64,000 nt of DNA from Bacillota bacterium. Lineage in GTDB: Bacteria; Bacillota; Clostridia; Lachnospirales; Lachnospiraceae. Position numbers and translations under genes: made by a program. The stretch is from the NCBI GenBank assembly GCA_023423045.1, contig JAFAGA010000052.1:40224-104223 (forward strand), read 5' to 3'. Positions 8,797 through 18,135 of this stretch are shown piece after piece. The notes beneath the pieces were generated by a model that saw only the letters and a program-made list of their open reading frames with translations, was not told where the DNA came from and searched no databases. Every line of letters begins with the position of its first letter. Position 1 is the first letter of the stretch.

Positions 8797-10695
8797 TTCT
8801 AATTCGAATGCTCCGGTATATAGCTGATAATACTTGCCTTTTTGTGCTATCAACTCGTTGTGATTGCCTCGCTCTACAATATGGCCATTTTCCAACACCA
8901 TAATCACATCCGAGTTCTTAACTGTAGAAAGCCTATGGGCGATTACAAATACCGTACGCCCTTTCATCAATGCGTCCATTCCACGCTGCACAATTGCTTC
9001 CGTACGAGTATCAATCGAAGAAGTCGCTTCATCCAGTATCATAACCGGAGGATCCGCAACCGCTGCACGGGCGATGGCTAATAGCTGTCTCTGTCCCTGA
9101 GAAATATTGGAGCCATTGCCGGTGAGAGGCGTATTATATCCCATGGGCAAACGGGTAATAAAATCATGGGCCCCTGCCAGCTTTGCCGCCTCCACGCACT
9201 CTTCGTCACTTGCCGTAAGATTACCATATCTGATGTTATCCATAACGGTTCCTGTAAAAAGGTTGGTATCCTGCAAAACAATTCCTAAGGAACGGCGGAG
9301 ATCCGCTTTTTTGATTTTATTAATATTAATGCCGTCATAACGGATTTTACCATCTGCAATGTCATAAAAACGATTAATCAAATTGGTAATTGTAGTTTTA
9401 CCCGCACCTGTCGCCCCTACAAACGCAATTTTTTGACCGGGTTCTGCAAATAGGTTAATGTTATGAAGTATGGTCTTCTCCTCGGTATATCCGAAGTCCA
9501 CATCCACCATTCTTACATCCCCTGTCAGCTTCGTATAAGTTATTGTTCCATCCTTGTGAGGATGTTTCCATGCCCAGGTATTGGTACGCTCCTTATGCTC
9601 TATTAATTTACCGTCTTCTTCTTTTACATTGATTAAAGTGACGTATCCTTCATCCACCTCAGGCTCTTCATCAATCAGAGTAAAAATACGGGAAGCTCCG
9701 GCAAGACCCATAATAACCGAGTTGATCTGATGGGACACCTGATTGATATTCCCTGCAAACTGTCTGGTCATATTTAAGAAAGGAACTAAAATGCTGATAC
9801 CAAAGGCCATACCGGAGATGCTGAAGTTTTTCACTCCTGTTATCAATAAAGTACCGCCTACAATCGCTACAATTACATACAAAATATTACCTACATTATT
9901 TAAAATCGGGCCTAAGGTATTGGCGTACCGATTCGCTGTCTTTGCGTCTTCAAACAGAGCATCATTGATCTTATCAAAATCAACCTTGCTCTCTGATTCA
10001 TGGTTAAATACCTGAACCACCTTTTGACCGTTCATTATTTCTTCCACATAGCCTTCCAGCTTACCGATCATTTTCTGCTGGCGTATAAAATATTTCGCAG
10101 AGCCGCCGCCTACTTTCTTGGTAACATGATACATAACAAAAACGCCGGCGAGAACAACCAGGGTCATCCATATACTAAAGTACATCATAATGCAAAAAAC
10201 CGTTGCCACCATGACAGAAGAAGATAGAATCTGAGGAATACTTTGAGAGATCAACTGACGCAAGGTATCAATATCATTGGTATAATAACTCATAATATCC
10301 CCATGGTTGTTGGTATCAAAATATTTAACCGGCAGATTTTGCATACCGGAGAACATTTTAATTCGGAGCTTTTTAAGCGCTCCCTGGGTCATAACTGCCA
10401 TCATACGATTATAGGAAAAGGACACACCAAGAGATATTATATAACAGGTGGCCAGTAAACTTACCAGCCCTAAGATGCGCCCGGAAACCGCCGCCCAATC
10501 ACCTGTCCGATAACTCTTCTCTACTTCTGCAATAATGTTCTGTGTAAAAATTGCAGGGAGCGCAGATACAACTGCATTAAATATAATGGAAACCACGATA
10601 AAAGGAAACAAAACAGGATAAAAGTCCAGCAATGTTTTCAGAAGGCGTTTTAACATTCCTTTTTTATTCACCTGATTGGGATTTTTATTGTTCAT
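8794..10695 (-). CDS. Multidrug-type ABC exporter, catalytic half
   Basis: A 633-residue half-transporter of the YheH/LmrD kind. The membrane domain spans about 25-330. A charged insertion (about 365-410, DEGYVTLINVKEEDGK) precedes the ATPase domain with Walker A GATGAGKTT, signature ISQGQRQLLAIARA and Walker B MILDEATSSID with intact Glu. I start it at the ATG at 10695, which overlaps the upstream ABC gene by 11 bp and has AAGGCGGGTG before it; an in-frame ATG 17 codons upstream lies inside that gene. It should form a heterodimer with the upstream half, contributing the canonical Walker B site. Likely drug or lipid export. Confidence 0.9.
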   Translation of the reverse strand: MNNKNPNQVNKKGMLKRLLKTLLDFYPVLFPFIVVSIIFNAVVSALPAIFTQNIIAEVEKSYRTGDWAAVSGRILGLVSLLATCYIISLGVSFSYNRMMAVMTQGALKKLRIKMFSGMQNLPVKYFDTNNHGDIMSYYTNDIDTLRQLISQSIPQILSSSVMVATVFCIMMYFSIWMTLVVLAGVFVMYHVTKKVGGGSAKYFIRQQKMIGKLEGYVEEIMNGQKVVQVFNHESESKVDFDKINDALFEDAKTANRYANTLGPILNNVGNILYVIVAIVGGTLLITGVKNFSISGMAFGISILVPFLNMTRQFAGNINQVSHQINSVIMGLAGASRIFTLIDEEPEVDEGYVTLINVKEEDGKLIEHKERTNTWAWKHPHKDGTITYTKLTGDVRMVDVDFGYTEEKTILHNINLFAEPGQKIAFVGATGAGKTTITNLINRFYDIADGKIRYDGININKIKKADLRRSLGIVLQDTNLFTGTVMDNIRYGNLTASDEECVEAAKLAGAHDFITRLPMGYNTPLTGNGSNISQGQRQLLAIARAAVADPPVMILDEATSSIDTRTEAIVQRGMDALMKGRTVFVIAHRLSTVKNSDVIMVLENGHIVERGNHNELIAQKGKYYQLYTGAFELE

Positions 10696-12424
10696 CGTCT
10701 TCACCCGCCTTATTCTGTGATACATAAACTTCTCTGTAGATTTCATTGCCTGCGAGAAGTTCTTTATGAGTCCCTATTGCATTCACAGTACCGCCCTCCA
10801 TAACAATAATGCGGTCCGCATCTTCTACCGATGCTGTTCTTTGTGCAATGATAATCTTCGTTGTCTTAGGGATGAACTCTTTCAATGCTTTTCTAATATA
10901 AGAATCTGTCTTTGTATCAACTGCACTTGTAGAGTCATCTAAAATAAGTATATTCGGCTTTTTCAGGAGGGCTCTTGCAATACAAAGACGCTGCCTTTGT
11001 CCTCCCGAAACGTTGGAACCGCCCTGTTCGATATAGGTATCATATTGTTCCGGAAAACTCATAATAAAATCATGAGCCTGGGCCAGTTTACAGGCTTCTA
11101 TCAATTCTTCGTCCGTAGCTTCTTTGTTACCCCAGCGAAGATTTTCTTTAATTGTGCCGGAGAATAATATATTCTTTTGCAGCACGACAGATACCTGGTC
11201 ACGAAGGCTTTCTAAATCATACTCCCGAACATCCACACCGCCGACTTTAACCACACCTTCCGTTGTATCGTAAAGGCGGGGGATCAGCTGGATCAAGGAG
11301 GATTTAGAGGAACCTGTCCCACCGATAATTCCAATGGTTTCTCCTGATTTAATATGAATATTAATATTCTGCAATGCCATTCGCTCTGCTTTTACAGAGT
11401 ATTTAAAGCTTACATTATCAAACTCGATGGAGCCGTCCTTTACCTTCCTGACAGAACCACTTTTTAAAGAGCTTTCCTCTGTCAAAATTTCAACGATACG
11501 GTGTGCAGACTCCGTAGCAATGGTTATCATAACAAATACCATGGACAGCATCATCAAACTGCTTAAAATCTGAAAGCTATAGGTCAACAAGCTGGAGTAT
11601 TGTCCCACATCAAGGTCAAGCCCCCTTGATGTAATAATGGTGTAGGAGCCAAAGGACATAACAAAGATTGTTACGGTATAAAGACAAAATTGCATCAGGG
11701 GATTGTTAAAAGCTAAAATCTTCTCTGCTTTTGTAAAATCATTGGCAATATCGGATGCTGCCGCTTCCAATTTCTCCTTTTCATATTCTTCTCTTACATA
11801 GGATTTTACAACTCTCATCCCTTTTACATTTTCTTGAATGGAGTTGTTTAAAATATCGTATTTTTTAAATACCCGTTTGAATAACGGCATTACTGTCTTA
11901 ATAACAAGAGCCAGCCCAAAACCCAAAACGGGAGCAACAAATAAAAATATAAATGCCATCTTTCCGCCCATTACAAAAGCCATGGTAAAGGAAAAGATAA
12001 GCATTAACGGAAATCTTACCGCGGTACGGATAATCATCATATAGGCATTCTGAACATTGGATACATCCGTTGTCAGCCTTGTTACCAAGGAGGAAGCAGA
12101 AAAGTGATCAATATTTTCAAAAGAATAGGTTTGTATCTTATAAAAGATATCCTTTCTTAAATTCCTGCCAAATCCGGCGGATGCCGCCGCGCAGGTATTT
12201 CCCGCCAGAACACCAAAGGTGAGGGAAAGGCCTGCCAGCGCCACAAGGACCAGCCCATACCATAGAATCACACGTAACTCACACCCGGCTTTGATTTCAT
12301 TGACTAACATAGCAATAATAAAAGGAATGGTAACTTCGATTAACACTTCAAATGCAATTAAAACAGGAGTCATAATTGATTCTTTTTTAAATTCTCGTAT
12401 ACTCTTCGCAAGTACTTTATACAT
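10685..12424 (-). CDS. Multidrug-type ABC exporter, degenerate half
   Basis: A 579-residue half-transporter of the YheI/LmrC kind. Membrane domain about 15-310; Walker A GGTGSSKSS (about 368), signature VSGGQRQRLCIARA, Walker B ILILDDSTSAVD. The catalytic Glu after Walker B is Asp here, so this half probably forms the degenerate ATP site, as in known heterodimeric exporters. ATG at 12424 has AAAGGAGAG eight bases upstream; a start 34 codons earlier has no such support. A GCGTAAG/CTTACGC inverted repeat lies about 65 bp upstream and could belong to the leader. Confidence 0.9.
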   Translation of the reverse strand: MYKVLAKSIREFKKESIMTPVLIAFEVLIEVTIPFIIAMLVNEIKAGCELRVILWYGLVLVALAGLSLTFGVLAGNTCAAASAGFGRNLRKDIFYKIQTYSFENIDHFSASSLVTRLTTDVSNVQNAYMMIIRTAVRFPLMLIFSFTMAFVMGGKMAFIFLFVAPVLGFGLALVIKTVMPLFKRVFKKYDILNNSIQENVKGMRVVKSYVREEYEKEKLEAAASDIANDFTKAEKILAFNNPLMQFCLYTVTIFVMSFGSYTIITSRGLDLDVGQYSSLLTYSFQILSSLMMLSMVFVMITIATESAHRIVEILTEESSLKSGSVRKVKDGSIEFDNVSFKYSVKAERMALQNINIHIKSGETIGIIGGTGSSKSSLIQLIPRLYDTTEGVVKVGGVDVREYDLESLRDQVSVVLQKNILFSGTIKENLRWGNKEATDEELIEACKLAQAHDFIMSFPEQYDTYIEQGGSNVSGGQRQRLCIARALLKKPNILILDDSTSAVDTKTDSYIRKALKEFIPKTTKIIIAQRTASVEDADRIIVMEGGTVNAIGTHKELLAGNEIYREVYVSQNKAGEDDEQ

Positions 12425-12667
12425 CGATATATTCTCTCCTTTATATGTTTCTGGTATCGAATTTATAAGAAAGTTAAAAAGGCCGAAAAAAGCGTAAGTA
12501 GATTGTAAAAATCCGGGCTTACGCAAAAGAATAGCTAAATATGCCTCTTCATGCCATTTTACTATACAAAATTTTATATTTCAATAAGAACATCTTGCTT
12601 CCTTGATAAATCTCAAGTGTAGATTTTCAAGATATTTTGTAACTTTTTGGTTGTCCTGCCTTAACAG

Positions 12668-12748
12668 TCACTCATTTTTATGTTTCTCAAATATTGCATT
12701 TAACGCATTTATTGTTTCCTGAATTGTTGTCATTATTGCCATATTCAT
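12668..12748 (-). CDS. Possible 26-residue small protein
   Basis: A short frame opening MNMAIMTTIQETINALNAIF and ending in a charged tail (EKHKNE). A good ribosome site, GGGAGG, lies five bases before the ATG. It is 31 bp after the acetyltransferase gene in the same direction, so co-transcription is likely. The predicted helix is amphipathic. No family recognised; it could be a remnant. Confidence 0.35.
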   Translation of the reverse strand: MNMAIMTTIQETINALNAIFEKHKNE

Positions 12749-12779
12749 TCGATCCTCCCGCTCTACCCTACAAATTGTT

Positions 12780-13301
12780 TTATTCAATTTCAAGTGAATA
12801 CATTAAATCTTCTCTGTCCTCATCGGAGAATTTATTCCTGCGGCCCTGTGTCCTCCCAGTTAATGACATGCCTAATTTCTCCATCACCCTATAGGAACTA
12901 ATATTCTCACTATCGCAGTGCGCAATGAATTTTTTGACCTTTAATTCATGTAATGCAAAGTTCATAATTCCTCTTGCCGCTTCTTCCGCATATCCATTAC
13001 CCCAGTAATCCTTACTTATTATCCAGCCAAGCTCACCTTCCGCACTATCTTTATCAATATAAATACTGACCGCACCGATATGTTCATTATTCAGCAGAAT
13101 AGCATACTCATAAAATTGAGGCTCACATTTTTGCCACTCTTCCTGTACCCCGGCCAAAAAGCTCTCCGTCTCGCTTATATCGGTATTAGGTAAATGAACC
13201 ATGTATCTGGTGTTTTCATAATCACTTGCATATTTATGTGTGGATATAAGATATTGAGGTCCTAACGGAACCAATAACAGCCTTTTTGTATGCATATTCA
13301 T
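12780..13301 (-). CDS. GNAT N-acetyltransferase (RimJ/RimL type)
   Basis: A 173-residue acetyltransferase that should transfer an acetyl group from acetyl-CoA to an amine. The N-terminus MHTKRLLLVPLGPQYL is typical of the RimJ/RimL group. The acetyl-CoA loop region ISKDYWGNGYAEEAARGI lies at about residues 92-109, and the C-terminal SYRVMEKLGM near 140 is the usual family ending. GGAG nine bases before the ATG supports the start. The acceptor could be a ribosomal protein N-terminus or a small molecule. Confidence 0.88.
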   Translation of the reverse strand: MNMHTKRLLLVPLGPQYLISTHKYASDYENTRYMVHLPNTDISETESFLAGVQEEWQKCEPQFYEYAILLNNEHIGAVSIYIDKDSAEGELGWIISKDYWGNGYAEEAARGIMNFALHELKVKKFIAHCDSENISSYRVMEKLGMSLTGRTQGRRNKFSDEDREDLMYSLEIE

Positions 13302-13601
13302 TACCGGGCTCTCCTTTACAAGTTCTTATTTTATCTATATTCAGCAGTATTCTATGAATTTTACCACAATAAAGAAGATGCCTCAAGATTGAAATCATGA
13401 ATATCAAGTAATAACTTTCTTCCTGGAAAATGGCCTACCCCACGTTCTTCTTGCTTTCTGGCGATAAACACCGGCCATCTGATATGCCGTTTTTCAGAAA
13501 AACATAGTATACCAGTACCATGGCACTATTCATGGAGATTAAGAATACACTATATTATATCATTCTGTGTTTTTTTGACACGCTTTGGAGGTTCTTATTA
13601 T

Positions 13602-13857
13602 ATGTACAACAATAACAGAAGGTTTCAACCAGAGGAAGGAAATACCCGGTGTACGGCAGGCAGGCAAAACGAACCGATGAATGGCAATCAATCTCAATCG
13701 TCTTTCCCAAGTGCTCGTAGGAACAGGAGCCCGATGGCTGCTCCAGCTCCCTGTCCAAACGTAACACCGCCAAAAACAGGGGACTCAGATACCTCTCACT
13801 CTCAAACGGTAGGTGTACAAGGACCTGTCCTTTTGCAGGATACCGTTTTGCATTTCA
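13602..13857 (+). pseudogene. Truncated catalase gene (N-terminal fragment)
   Basis: An ATG with GGAGG upstream opens about 85 codons. The last part, TVGVQGPVLLQDTVLH, matches the conserved N-terminal GPxLLQDxxLxE segment of clade heme catalases. After codon 85 the similarity ends abruptly. The frame then runs into unrelated AT-rich sequence and stops near 13934. The heme and active-site His/Asn regions are missing, so this is a 5' remnant with an intact start signal. Family assignment rests on the short conserved segment, so it is likely rather than certain. Confidence 0.6.
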
Positions 13858-13938
13858 TATCCTGTGTTTTCTCCTTTTCTAACTTTTTTGAGTTCCCTTC
13901 CATAAATATCTTTTACCGACCCAATTATCGATGAATCC

Positions 13939-14457
13939 CTAAATATAGCGCCTTACTTCATTCATGTAATTTTTGTACTCTTCTCCAAATCTCTTTATGC
14001 ACCATCTTTCTTCAGACAGAATAATCCAGTGCGCTGATATTTGAAAGACCATCAGTATTGCAAGCAATAACAACGACTGAGTAAGCAGTACACAGCCTAG
14101 AAAATAAATAAAATATGCCACATACATTGGGTTACGGGAAATCCGGTATAATCCTTTCAGATTGATGCCATTCTCCGCAGGTCTTGCAAAATTTGATACG
14201 GACGCAAGGCATAGCAGGATTCCAAGCCCATATATCACCAGACCTGCATAAAACCAATACGAGGCAGTTGTAATTTTAAGAAAAAATAGATAGACAAAGA
14301 TCAGAATATTTGAAATCTGATAAAACCAATACGCTGCTTTTTCCTTTCCAACCAGGGGAGCGAAGAAAGCCGCACGTTTTAACCCTTCCTTGTTCCATAT
14401 GCTTAAAAGGCCATATCTTATCAGTATAAGCGGAATTAACAAAAGAAATCCGTTCAT
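13939..14457 (-). CDS. Isoprenylcysteine methyltransferase-like membrane protein
   Basis: A 172-residue integral membrane protein of the ICMT/phospholipid methyltransferase group, with four or five hydrophobic helices. The conserved motif YRISRNPMYVAYFIYFLG (about residues 105-122) and the C-terminal EERWCIKRFGEEYKNYMNEVRRYI form the usual S-adenosylmethionine and substrate region. Bacterial members methylate small membrane-soluble substrates; the target here is unknown. AAGGAG five bases before the ATG supports the start. It faces the catalase remnant. Confidence 0.82.
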   Translation of the reverse strand: MNGFLLLIPLILIRYGLLSIWNKEGLKRAAFFAPLVGKEKAAYWFYQISNILIFVYLFFLKITTASYWFYAGLVIYGLGILLCLASVSNFARPAENGINLKGLYRISRNPMYVAYFIYFLGCVLLTQSLLLLAILMVFQISAHWIILSEERWCIKRFGEEYKNYMNEVRRYI

Positions 14458-14553
14458 TTTAATCTCCTTCTACTCAAGCCAATGCTATAAATAACCCTAA
14501 TTTCAAACTGCTCTGTAATTGGAAGTTACTATATTAAATAAATAGTATTTATC

Positions 14554-15159
14554 CTAATACCCAAGCTTTTCATGAATTAATATTACTTCATATTCACACC
14601 CTGTAGGTTTTCTCCATAACACGGAAAAATTTCTGCATATTCTCTGTGGGCTTTTACAGTCGTAACATTTATCCCCCCTTACCGCACATGGGGTTTTTAC
14701 TCCTAAACGTTGGGCATTGAGAGGTGCCGCTATATTTCTTGCTCTATCTAAAGCCTCTTCATAATTGGAAGCTATTTTATTTTCACCAACAACTAAATAA
14801 ACTTTATCATGTCCAAAACTGATTGCAGAAACACGATTGCCAGTATTATCAATATTGATGATTTCTCCTGTTTCGGCAACTCCATTTACTGAGGAAATAT
14901 ATATATCTGCAAGGTTTGCCTTCCTTCTTACCTCCATGGCACTCATGTTTTCAGGTAATCTCATATGCCAGTATACATCATTATGAGACACCAGTGCATC
15001 ATACAGTTTCATTTCCTCTACGGTAACTGAGCCTCCTATTCCAATCGTTCTATCACTCATTTGATTTGACAAATACTTTGTCGCTTCATCTGCATTACTA
15101 AACTCACTTACAATGTATCCGAAGCATTCGAGACTATTTTTAAGTTTTGTAAATTCCAT
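14554..15159 (-). CDS. LUD-domain protein (LutC/DUF162-like)
   Basis: A 201-residue LUD-domain protein. Conserved blocks include IGIGGSVTVEEM, YISSVNGVAETGEIINIDNTGNR and the C-terminal CAVRGDKCYDCKSPQRICR with several cysteines. LUD proteins often belong to lactate-utilisation (LutABC) complexes, but lutA/lutB-type iron-sulfur partners are absent here, and stand-alone clostridial members have no settled role. I start it at the ATG at 15159, with GGAG ten bases upstream; the reading frame continues 15 codons further without a ribosome site. Confidence 0.82.
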   Translation of the reverse strand: MEFTKLKNSLECFGYIVSEFSNADEATKYLSNQMSDRTIGIGGSVTVEEMKLYDALVSHNDVYWHMRLPENMSAMEVRRKANLADIYISSVNGVAETGEIINIDNTGNRVSAISFGHDKVYLVVGENKIASNYEEALDRARNIAAPLNAQRLGVKTPCAVRGDKCYDCKSPQRICRNFSVLWRKPTGCEYEVILIHEKLGY

Positions 15160-15325
15160 AATTATAACGCTCCTATTCACACTAAAATACGCCAGTATTT
15201 TCACAAATCTCGATTTATCACTCTATAAATCCAAAATCACAAGATAATTTCATAATCAATATGTTCACCAGGAAAAGAAGTCCCATGATATATGTCCTAC
15301 TGGTTTGCCGTTCAAAACGGTATAC

Positions 15326-15853
15326 TTATTTTATACAAGTCGCGTATAAAAATCGCCCATAGCCTATTTCCGCCGTATTTTTCATTAACTCACCATTTAA
15401 CCATAATGCAGTATCCAAAAAGTTCCGATCTGATAATGGCCATTTAGCATACTGTTTTGATTGAAAATCTGCATCCGATAAATTATTTAGTTTAGAAACC
15501 CATTGATCATGCAGCAATTTGATTATTTCCTTTGCTTTTTCAACACTTCCAGGCCAAGGAATATTTTCTTTTTTCAAGGTACCATCTTCAAAATTAGAAT
15601 TCAATGCCGTACTCCACCAATATATGATGTGCCACATAATCCATGCGATGCTGGAAGGTCCCATCTCGTAACTTTCAGTCTCAGGCCAATCGACGCCCCA
15701 ACCTTCTTCCTCCTTGTGTATTTGCAGTCCGGTGGAATTAAATGCCCAGAAAGCCTCGGTTTCATTAAGATTATCCATATGATAAAGATAAAGTTGCCAG
15801 CACATGTCTAACTGAAATAGTATACTCTCTTTTAATTCAGAATTTTTCATCAT
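15326..15853 (-). CDS. DinB-superfamily protein
   Basis: A 175-residue predicted four-helix-bundle protein of the DinB/YfiT-like superfamily. It has the pattern SSIAWIMWHIIYWWST (His in the second helix) and a tryptophan-rich core. The family binds a metal through three histidines, and some members are thiol-dependent S-transferases; a full His triad is not obvious here. ATG ATG at 15853/15850 follows AAGGAAGG; either could start. It is a single gene with no evident operon partner. Confidence 0.7.
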   Translation of the reverse strand: MMKNSELKESILFQLDMCWQLYLYHMDNLNETEAFWAFNSTGLQIHKEEEGWGVDWPETESYEMGPSSIAWIMWHIIYWWSTALNSNFEDGTLKKENIPWPGSVEKAKEIIKLLHDQWVSKLNNLSDADFQSKQYAKWPLSDRNFLDTALWLNGELMKNTAEIGYGRFLYATCIK

Positions 15854-16050
15854 TATAACCTTCCTTCTATAACAAAAACCAATATTTCCATTTTTGCTTA
15901 TCATTTCTATTTGTATACAGATTTCTATTCTCCACGTTTAGGATTGGAATATCGAAACCTCAGAGAGCATCTTTCTCAGATTAAATGCATCCCAAGGCAG
16001 ATGCTCCGTAATACTCAAACCTACAATCTCCGCTATCGAAGATACATCCT

Positions 16051-16464
16051 TTAGAACTCGATGCTATTTAATCTTTCAAGCCACTTCAATATGCAGCCAC
16101 TCTTAAAGAAATCTAATAATGCACCATCGCAAAAGCGCTCGGCTCTGACAGCACCCATAATAAGTGCAAGCACACACTGTGCCCTTAAATTTGAAACGTC
16201 AGCGTTCTTCATAGATTCTATACCCCATTCAAGGCCGTTGGCCTTGAGAATATCTCCATAGCGGGTAAGCTCCATATCCTTATTACGTTCTATAAAGATG
16301 TAAACATCACTGATGAAGTTATGTATCATTTCGGAATAATCTACAAAAGGCATCTGTATCGGATGTTCCGGTGTTCCATCGTTTTCTTTATCAATCACCC
16401 AGTCGCCAATGCGATCCGCCTGAATTGCAGGTATGTATTTTGTCAAAATATCGAATTTGCTCAT
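16051..16464 (-). CDS. DUF6508 family protein
   Basis: A 137-residue soluble protein with the hallmark segments DWVIDKENDGTPEHPIQMPF (about 22-41), LEWGIESMKNADVSNL and a strongly conserved C-terminal block AVRAERFCDGALLDFF plus SGCILKWLERL. This matches the small family I know as DUF6508; function is unknown. GAGGAGG before the ATG supports the start. Just upstream at 16465-16618 about 50 open codons continue on the same strand in another frame, possibly the debris of a neighbour gene. Confidence 0.75.
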   Translation of the reverse strand: MSKFDILTKYIPAIQADRIGDWVIDKENDGTPEHPIQMPFVDYSEMIHNFISDVYIFIERNKDMELTRYGDILKANGLEWGIESMKNADVSNLRAQCVLALIMGAVRAERFCDGALLDFFKSGCILKWLERLNSIEF

Positions 16465-16677
16465 CCTCGTTCATCCTCCTCAGTATCGTCAAAGCCAAAT
16501 AACATTTGGAACTTATCGACGTTATGTGGTATGAGTTATCATCATCAAATCTTACAGGTATATGACCATTATTGTATTTAAACTTCAGCTTCTTCCCAAT
16601 AGAAATACTGTAAACCATTTGGTTTCAATTTACAATATGAATAATAGAGAATTAAAGAGAAGTCAAAGCAAAATATT

Positions 16678-16704
16678 AGCCTGTAATCGGTCTGATTACA
16701 GGCT
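16678..16704 (-). terminator. Terminator of the DUF3788/DUF3795 gene
   Basis: An 11-bp perfect stem (AGCCTGTAATC, 16678-16688; complement 16694-16704) with a 5-base loop, followed on the minus strand by TAATATTTTG. It is just past the stop of the DUF3788/DUF3795 gene. Confidence 0.75.
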
Positions 16705-16709
16705 ATAAC

Positions 16710-17474
16710 TTAATTTCCGTATTGCTCATACACATAGGGCAGAATTACCCATGTAACATCGTCGGCAGCAATGGTATTTGTATGGATCTCAGGTTTTAGC
16801 CCTTGATATAAATGATGTGCCTTATCACAAGGATTTTTACGACAATTTTGGCATTTATCAACGTCATTATCCGCCGCACATTTCAATGAATCACAGTTAA
16901 AGCTTTTATCTAGTCCTCCTGTATGACAGCCATCACACAACTCCATATCATCGCCCCAATATCCCCCATCGCCTACACCTCCCGCGTATACACGTATCAG
17001 CCGTTCTTTCAACTCCGCCCGGAACTCCTCGCTGATTGTTCCGCCGTTATAGTGCACACACAAATCGCAACGGTGCCCGCAACTGGCATAGACCGCCTGC
17101 TCTTTCGGAAACGGCTTTCGATTAGGCTTTTTCTTAATCAAAACAAGCTGCTTGACAGCTTCGAGCATATGTAAATCGGCAACGGAAATAAACATCCATT
17201 TGCCGTCATGATACGTTCTGCTGTTATCGTATATTTCCTGTAGCTTCTGCGGGAATTCATTACGCCGCGCCTCAAATAATTCACGTTCTGCTTTTCCGAA
17301 AATAACGAGAAAATCATAATGGCCTTCGCGTATATAAATCGTCAGCACCGTTTTCCCGCCTCTGCGTAATTTCAATTCATCTTTGCCATTGCCCACTTCA
17401 TCCAAAGCATACTTCCCTCGCAGAAACCGCATGGTTTCCTCACTGACCTTTTGCAATTCTGTTTTTTTGCTCAT
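16710..17474 (-). CDS. DUF3788-DUF3795 two-domain protein
   Basis: A 254-residue soluble protein. Residues about 1-125 resemble DUF3788 (RRGGKTVLTIYIREGHYDFL, then WMFISV). Residues about 128-225 form a cysteine-rich DUF3795 domain with YASCGHRCDLCVHY, MELCDGCHTGG, CDSLKCA and DKCQNCRKNPC, which probably binds zinc or iron. The fusion joins two domains that usually occur alone or adjacent. Function is unknown; DUF3788 relatives are often near DNA-binding or stress proteins. The start has GGGGGG about six bases upstream. Confidence 0.82.
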   Translation of the reverse strand: MSKKTELQKVSEETMRFLRGKYALDEVGNGKDELKLRRGGKTVLTIYIREGHYDFLVIFGKAERELFEARRNEFPQKLQEIYDNSRTYHDGKWMFISVADLHMLEAVKQLVLIKKKPNRKPFPKEQAVYASCGHRCDLCVHYNGGTISEEFRAELKERLIRVYAGGVGDGGYWGDDMELCDGCHTGGLDKSFNCDSLKCAADNDVDKCQNCRKNPCDKAHHLYQGLKPEIHTNTIAADDVTWVILPYVYEQYGN

Positions 17475-17510
17475 GGTTGTACCCCCCTATCACCCCATTA
17501 AGGGTGCCTT

Positions 17511-17539
17511 CACCAACCGAGTTTAAAAAAGGGTTGGTG
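17511..17539. terminator. Hairpin between the split gene and DUF3788 gene
   Basis: CACCAACC (17511-17518) pairs with GGTTGGTG (17532-17539), with a 13-base loop containing an A-run, and TATTTT follows on the plus strand. It separates two minus-strand genes and may limit read-through. Confidence 0.5.
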
Positions 17540-17557
17540 TATTTTCGTATAATGTTT

Positions 17558-18106
17558 TTAAATTATTTCAAAAAGATGTTCACATTGCTTTTTACCGTTA
17601 GAATTGATCGGTGAAGATACCGTTCCTATAAGTCGCAGCTTCACGCCGAGGCTTTTTTCAAAGCCATATTTTACATGTCCACTGCAGCAGCCGCAATAGG
17701 TAAGGGAAACAGTTGCGGGTTTTGATAATTTATTTATAATTGAGCATACGCACCTATATTTTCCGCCTTCTTCAAAATTCCAGAATACACTCAACGTTCC
17801 ATCATCATTTAATCTACAGCGAGCTGATTCATTCATATCCATTGCGTTTAGTATTTTAATGCGTTCTTCGATGGATTTGTCTTTAAGTTTTAGCATAAAT
17901 TAAGCGGCAGGCTCATTCTTGTTGCAACCTTGCTCCTCCATAACGGAAAGAATATGAACTTTTGAAAGTAAATTATCCATTTGATTCACAAAGGCAATTT
18001 TTTCTTCCGGTGTTTCATCTTTACTTTCCGGAAAAACAAATTGCTCCATTACTTCCTTCGGAATACCTTTGTCAATCATAGTCTGTTTGATTTCCAATAT
18101 GTTCAT
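17558..18106 (-). pseudogene. Gene split by an in-frame TAA (DUF6144-like)
   Basis: Two open stretches lie in one frame, separated only by TAA (17900-17902) and one codon. The first, 68 codons from ATG 18106, has HTH-like helices (IKQTMIDKGIPKEVMEQF) and ends QGCNKNEPAA. The second, 112 codons from ATG 17896, has the CSIINKLSKP, LTYCGCCSGHVKYGFEKSLGVKLR and SSPINSNGKKQCEHLFE blocks. Read through the stop, the 181 sense codons resemble full-length members of a clostridial family I know as DUF6144-like, so one gene has probably been cut by a nonsense mutation or a sequencing error. The second ATG has no ribosome site of its own. Function unknown. Confidence 0.6.
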
Positions 18107-18135
18107 AAAAAACCTCCTCCTATTAGCCCATGAGA

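Noticed and set aside
16391..16618. 75-codon frame upstream of the DUF6508 gene
   Set aside because: Its 3' part overlaps DUF6508 in another frame; the first 50 codons may be debris of a gene, but no start signal or family is evident.
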